DNA of 64,000 nt from contig NW_020654810.1 of NCBI RefSeq assembly GCF_003589595.1, forward strand, positions 11,339,543 to 11,403,542, given 5' to 3'. Source of the stretch: Hyposmocoma kahamanoa (lineage: Eukaryota; Arthropoda; Insecta; Lepidoptera; Cosmopterigidae). The notes beneath the pieces are model-generated. The model searched no databases, had not been told where the DNA came from, and saw only the letters and a list, made by a program, of their open reading frames with translations. The first letter of the stretch is position 1. Each line of letters starts with the position of its first letter. The translations under genes and the position numbers were made by a program. Below are positions 59,851-64,000 of this stretch, piece by piece.

Positions 59851-60850
59851 GTGTAGGTACATCAAAATGTACATAATATTTTATTTTATTTATTTATCGT
59901 AAATACATTTACACGCTATTACTGTTAAAAACTAATACACCGTGAAAACTAAATAAAACTATAATAATTATGAAAATAATAACAATAAGATGTAAAAATA
60001 AAAAAAGGATATAAAATTAACATACAAATGACAAATATCTTACAATTATACACTCAATTCCGTAGTATCCATCATTTCACAGAATCTCAAACATTCACAA
60101 CGTACAGCAGCCTATCGCCACGCAAGCAAATCACACTCCGGTGCTGATGCCAAGAGTTAACGAACTCAACGGAGCATTGTGATGGCACGGAGCAGCGGCG
60201 AGTTCCTATGCGATACCGTACGCGCAAAAGGTACAGCGAATAGTTCACGACTTCGCACTCTAACAACTATCATTAGGGATGTCTGGGACAAATAGCCTTA
60301 CTAGTTGCCACAGAAGTTCAGAACAATCCGACTCGCCGCGTAAGATCTTTCTTTTTTTTTGACAAACAGAAACAGGTGAGTTGTTGTTCCGCCTCACCTC
60401 AAGAGAATTATATTGAAGAATTCCCAGTAAATATGAATATGAATATGAATGACATGGTTATGAAAAGTGAGGCGCAAGTCAAAGACTAGGTACACCAAGA
60501 TCCTTCATAGAGAAGACACGGTTAAATTCGTTCCAAGCATATATTATACGTGTAACGAGGTGCGCGCACGGCTGAAAGTGCAGACAAAATATTTTGCTGA
60601 ATTGAAAAGGAACTTATTATCCGAACTCCACTGGAACACCGCGTTGACGTCCTTTTGCAAGGACTCAGCATCTGCTCTCTGCTCCACGCCATATACTAAT
60701 TTGAGGTCGTCAGCATAAAGCAGACAACGAGCGTTCTTAAGAACTAATTCCATCATCATCATTAATCATTAAATTAAATAAGAGAGGACCCAATATGGAA
60801 TCCTGACTGGCACCGGATCGAGTATGATAAGGAGCCGACACGAAGCATCT

Positions 60851-62134
60851 AGGGCGTTCAATGTATTCTCGGTATAGGTATGAAATAATAGGCAAAAAAT
60901 TCTAAATAAAATATATTTTTCAATATAGTCTCCCATAGCCTCAATACACTTTCGGGCAAATAACTTTTCGATGCCCTCGAAAAAATATTTTTCCTCTTTG
61001 CCTGAAAAATGTTCATTAATTGCCCCCTTCAACTCTTCATCGTCGGAAAAATGCTTACCTTCGGATCTTTCTTTAGGTTTAGGAACAAAACGTAATCACT
61101 GGGGGCCAGGTCAGGGATGTAGGGTGGATGAGTGATTTCTTCAAATTCCCAATCCCGCACAGCAGCCTTGGCAACGCGCCCTGTGTGAACCGGCGCGTTG
61201 TCGTGAAGAAGCAAGACACCAGCGGTCAATTTTCCAGGTCTTTTTTCCTTTATAGCGTCCTTCAAATTGCGTAGGCTGTTTGCGTAAGCTGCGGCAGTAA
61301 TACTTTGACCCATTTTTGTGTATTCGATCATTAAAATTCCCTCAAAATCCCAAAACACTGTGGCCATGAGTTTTCCGGCGGATGGGCAGACTTTAAACTT
61401 CTTCGGTGGGTCTGTTCCTTTTTTATGCCACTGCATGGACTCTTGCTTACTCTCAGGATCATAGTGATGAACCCACGTTTCATCACCGGTGACAATGCGT
61501 TCAAAAATTCCACTCGGATTTTCGCTACAGAGCTCCAAAAACCCCTTACTTGCACTCAACTCAAACTTGTTTCTGAAGCGGCGTGAGCATTCGCGGTACC
61601 CATCTTGCACTGACTTTTGAAAGATTCAGATGTTCATGAAGGATAGTGTGAATGGTACCCACGGATAGCTTAGTCTTTTCTGCTAATGTTTTCACTCTGA
61701 TACGGGCATCTTCCAATACAAGTTTCTCGACAATTTTAACGTTTTCTTCAGAAGTGGCACCTACCGGCCCTCCAGCACGGGGGTCGTCTTCAATACTCTC
61801 TCTACCCCGTTTAAATTCACTAGACCACTTCTGAATAGTAGATAATGAAGGAGCAGAATCTTGATAAACAGCCACCATTTCTTCATGAATAACTTTTTGA
61901 GTCTTTCCTCGTTTTGTAAGGAATTTAATCACTGCGCGGTGCGCGATTTTCGTCAACATTGTGGCGTCTGTCATTGTAGTTGTCTTCTCGTATTGATAAC
62001 TTGAATACTAATGATGACAATTACATGAAATTTTATATTTATACCCTTAAAGAGTGTTTGTAACTTATGAGGTAATTAATTTACTCTTATCATTAGTTAA
62101 TCACCCCGATACCGAGAATACATTGAACGCCCCT
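60851..62134 (-). mobile_element. Nearly complete mariner inserted in a LINE
   Basis: Terminal inverted repeats: GGGCGTTCAATGTATTCTCG at 60852 and the reverse complement of the same sequence ending at 62134. The element is about 1.28 kb, normal for mariner, and holds a transposase in three overlapping frames. LINE reverse-transcriptase sequence continues on both sides. The flanks both carry GAAGCATCTA (60842-60851 and just after 62140), longer than the usual TA duplication. Confidence 0.85.
60880..61974 (-). pseudogene. Mariner transposase with two frameshifts
   Basis: It begins MTDATMLTKIAHRAVIKFLT at 61974. The first frame (to about 61600) has the two helix-turn-helix regions, including SLSTIQKWSSEFKRGRESIE and LSVGTIHTILHEHL. 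The second frame (61610-61045) has the catalytic Asp residues in VTGDETWVHHYD, LLLHDNAPVHTG and YIPDLAPSDYVLF, again DD34D. A second frameshift near 61035 leads into ELKGAINEHFSGKEEKYFFE and the C-terminus (IEAMGDYIEK). Apart from the two frameshifts it is well preserved, suggesting fairly recent activity. Confidence 0.85.
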
Positions 62135-62641
62135 CGTATAGAAGCATCTATATCTATCTATATAATAGATAGCGAAAAATTTAACCATCTTAGGGGAAAA
62201 GCCGTCTCAGCTTGTTTAATAGCACATCATTATCTATGCGATTAAAGGCTTTCTTAAAGTAGAAATTGATAATATGTTCCAGTTGAGATTGCTAAATTAA
62301 ACATAAAATGTAATGGAATTTTAAGCTGATCCCTACACCCTTTCACAATATATGGTGGCAAGTTGTCAGGCCCTACCGAGCAATTAGGTTTAGTTAGTCT
62401 TCTTATGGCCATCTCTACTTCATCCATGGATATATTAGTAACATTGACATAGTTGGCACTGCAATTTTGACTGTTACCCCCCGTAAAGTACGGATCGCCA
62501 TGGGGAAGTGATTCTGACCCAGAAAATAAATATTATTCCTTTAATCACGTAATCGTCTATTGTATATTGTAATGAAAATATCGTATGCACATTTAGCGCT
62601 GTAAATTTTATATTACCATAGGGTATTTATCTAGATACACT

Positions 62642-62663
62642 AGGGTATCTATTTAGATACCCT
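62642..62663. repeat. Short palindrome AGGGTATCTA-TT-TAGATACCCT
   Basis: Ten-base perfect arms with a 2-nt centre. An imperfect copy of the same motif (AGGGTATTTATCTAGATAC) lies immediately before it at about 62620. Confidence 0.7.
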
Positions 62664-63678
62664 ATCTAGGCGAGAGAGAGAAATACGTTATTCTTACAAC
62701 CCTGCGGGTATACAATGATTCGTCCTGAGACATGTATCGTCTAAATCTGCCGTCCATTAACTAAAACGCACTAGCTAAGTGCGAAATGGTCAAATATCCG
62801 TTTTAAATAGCAAAAGATAGAGCACAAAATTCTCTTTTAAAAACAGTAAAAATTAGTTTGTTCGACTTATTGAAATTTATCCTAACGATGCATAACTGAA
62901 ATATCATTAAGCAATTTCAGTATTCAAAATCTGGGTTACGGTTTCTATGATGGTATCTCAAAAATATTTTTTGACACTTTTTATCCATTTTTTTTCCGAG
63001 TTTTAGCTAGCGGACGGCAGAAATTAAATTGGGCGTTTAAAGCTTTACCCATTGTAGTTTGCTAGGTCTTAAGAGGATTGGGAGTTAGATACGAGAATAT
63101 ACATAGTTTCATTTCATTCGAAGATAAGTAAAATCCCACCTTTCTGGGCTTGACAAGTTAAGTGTAGTGACTTGCAACTTGTTTCGCGCAACGTGTATAA
63201 GTAATGCAAGGTGCACCAGTAATCTCGATTCAACTCCGGTCGCTATTCCGTTCCGACGAATGACGTGCTGCTATTGCAATGCATTGCTGCGCCTTTAGAA
63301 ATTGTTTGATGTAAAACTCCTCCATAACACACAGCTATTGTAAATACGAGTGATTCTTAGAATTATGTATTATAATTTGATTTTTGCCTTTTCACCTAGT
63401 TCTCTTTCCTAGATAATTATAATGTAAACATTTTAAATATGAGAAATAATGCTTGTTTGTCGTTCTGCCAAGCATATGAGGTTAATGAACGCTTCTAGTC
63501 TAACACAGAGTCACGGTTAACTTTTTTTTACCACGTGCATTATTCTGTACGCGCCAACTCCAAATCAGAGTTTACTTAGACATTACATAAATAGTGGTTT
63601 TCCCAACCTATCGCGAATTCCTACGACATGCAACCCTCCTACCTAGTAGTGTGAGCGAGTAACAAGCATTATACAACG

Positions 63679-63773
63679 TCAGTCGAGCGCACGCCGCCGC
63701 ACGCGTCGTCAGTACAGTTCGTAGTAACCGCGCCGCGCTGTATTCTGCTAAAATTAGGACTCGCGCGCACCCG
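63679..63773 (+). other. Candidate non-coding first exon and promoter of a plus-strand gene
   Basis: A GC-rich block on the plus strand carries two TCAGT initiators (63679-63683 and 63709-63713) and ends at a good splice donor, CACCCG|GTGAGC at 63774. There is no ATG-led ORF in it, so it would be a 5' UTR exon of a gene lying to the right of the window, divergent from the main gene. The downstream start of the intron is AT-rich and leads into a (TG)n tract. Confidence 0.35.
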
Positions 63774-63910
63774 GTGAGCAAATTTTGACTTTACTACATT
63801 TCCATGAATTATGTTTTAGAAAAAAGTGTAAAATACCCTACAAATAATTATTGTTGCTATTTCCAAAAGTATATTTGACAGTAATTAATCAAGTATTCCA
63901 GTGTTTTATA

Positions 63911-63911
<1 letters not shown>

Positions 63912-64000
<89 letters not shown>
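63912..64000. repeat. (TG)n dinucleotide microsatellite, runs off the window
   Basis: About 89 bases of alternating T and G, with one irregularity near 63954, continuing to the last base of the window. The true length is unknown because the tract reaches the edge. Confidence 0.95.

Larger units (their letters stand above)
59877..62530 (-). mobile_element. Non-LTR retrotransposon fragments flanking the mariner
   Basis: To the right of the mariner the minus strand gives ISMDEVEMAIRRLTKP followed by SVGPDNLPPYIVKG (62450-62340), then a jump to NFYFKKAFNRIDNDVLLNKL (about 62250), showing an internal deletion. To the left it gives SGASQDSILGPLLF (60820-60780), CLLYADDLKLVYGVEQ with the YADD motif (about 60720), and RSRELFAVPFARTVSHRNSP (about 60250). 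The 3' end is near 59877 in T-rich sequence. This is a jockey/CR1-type reverse transcriptase and is not functional. Confidence 0.75.
55742..64000. other. Intergenic region right of the main gene
   Basis: It contains the promoter-like patch at 56.2-56.3 kb, LINE fragments at 56.9-57.4 kb, SINE B at 57.8 kb, E copies at 58.8 and 59.8 kb, an RTE fragment at 59 kb, repeat A at 59.6 kb and the LINE/mariner composite at 59.9-62.5 kb. A (GAATAT)n-like run lies at 60432-60453. The 62.7-63.6 kb stretch shows nothing I can name, and the candidate first exon at 63.7 kb follows. Confidence 0.6.

Noticed and set aside
1..64000. CRISPR arrays, bacterial operons, integrated prophage
   Set aside because: No regularly spaced repeats with spacers and no dense co-directional ORFs; gene structure is eukaryotic throughout.

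Overview
The window is animal nuclear DNA, most likely from a moth or butterfly (Lepidoptera). It is AT-rich and shows arthropod-type splice sites. Most of it is non-coding, packed with LINE, SINE, mariner, hAT-type and MITE debris, several of them of kinds I associate from memory with Lepidoptera (no search was run). There are no bacterial-style operons, rRNA genes or CRISPR arrays, and no intact tRNA gene.

One protein-coding gene dominates. It lies on the minus strand and runs from a first coding exon at 55741 leftwards off the window at position 1. I rebuilt it from splice signals and reading phase: 55741-55213, 54496-54282, 5088-4948, 1155-968 and 627-189. Every junction keeps frame, giving about 504 codons before the edge. 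Two further minus-strand exons inside the 49-kb intron begin with ATG, end in phase 0 before a good GT donor, and could splice to the exon at 5088. One is an 18-codon exon at 24253-24200. The other is a 119-codon exon at 52127-51771 encoding an MGNVQCC lipid-anchor-like N-terminus followed by a lysine-rich stretch. The gene therefore seems to use at least three promoters that put different N-termini on one Ser-rich, partly coiled-coil, low-complexity body. I do not recognise the family.

Layout. 0-5.1 kb: three shared 3' exons, a hairpin array (3.75-3.91 kb) and a repeat-A copy. 5-24 kb: intron with MITEs, a hAT-like MITE, a broken jockey-like LINE (17.9-19.6 kb) and a perfect 26-bp inverted repeat (16.4 kb). 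24.2 kb: alternative first exon. 25-51 kb: intron with a LINE split by a SINE (28.9-31.5 kb), two mariner fragments, several SINEs, and an unexplained ORF with one stop (50.5-51.1 kb). 51.8-55.7 kb: the upstream first exons and GC-rich promoters. 55.7-64 kb: intergenic, with LINE fragments, a nearly complete mariner inside a LINE (59.9-62.5 kb), a possible plus-strand first exon at 63.7 kb, and a (TG)n tract to the window end.

The most interesting items are the alternative-promoter gene, the interrupted orphan ORF at 51 kb, the hairpin structures at 3.8, 16.4 and 53.9-54.1 kb, and a ~97-bp element flanked by a 12-bp direct repeat at 16.8 kb.
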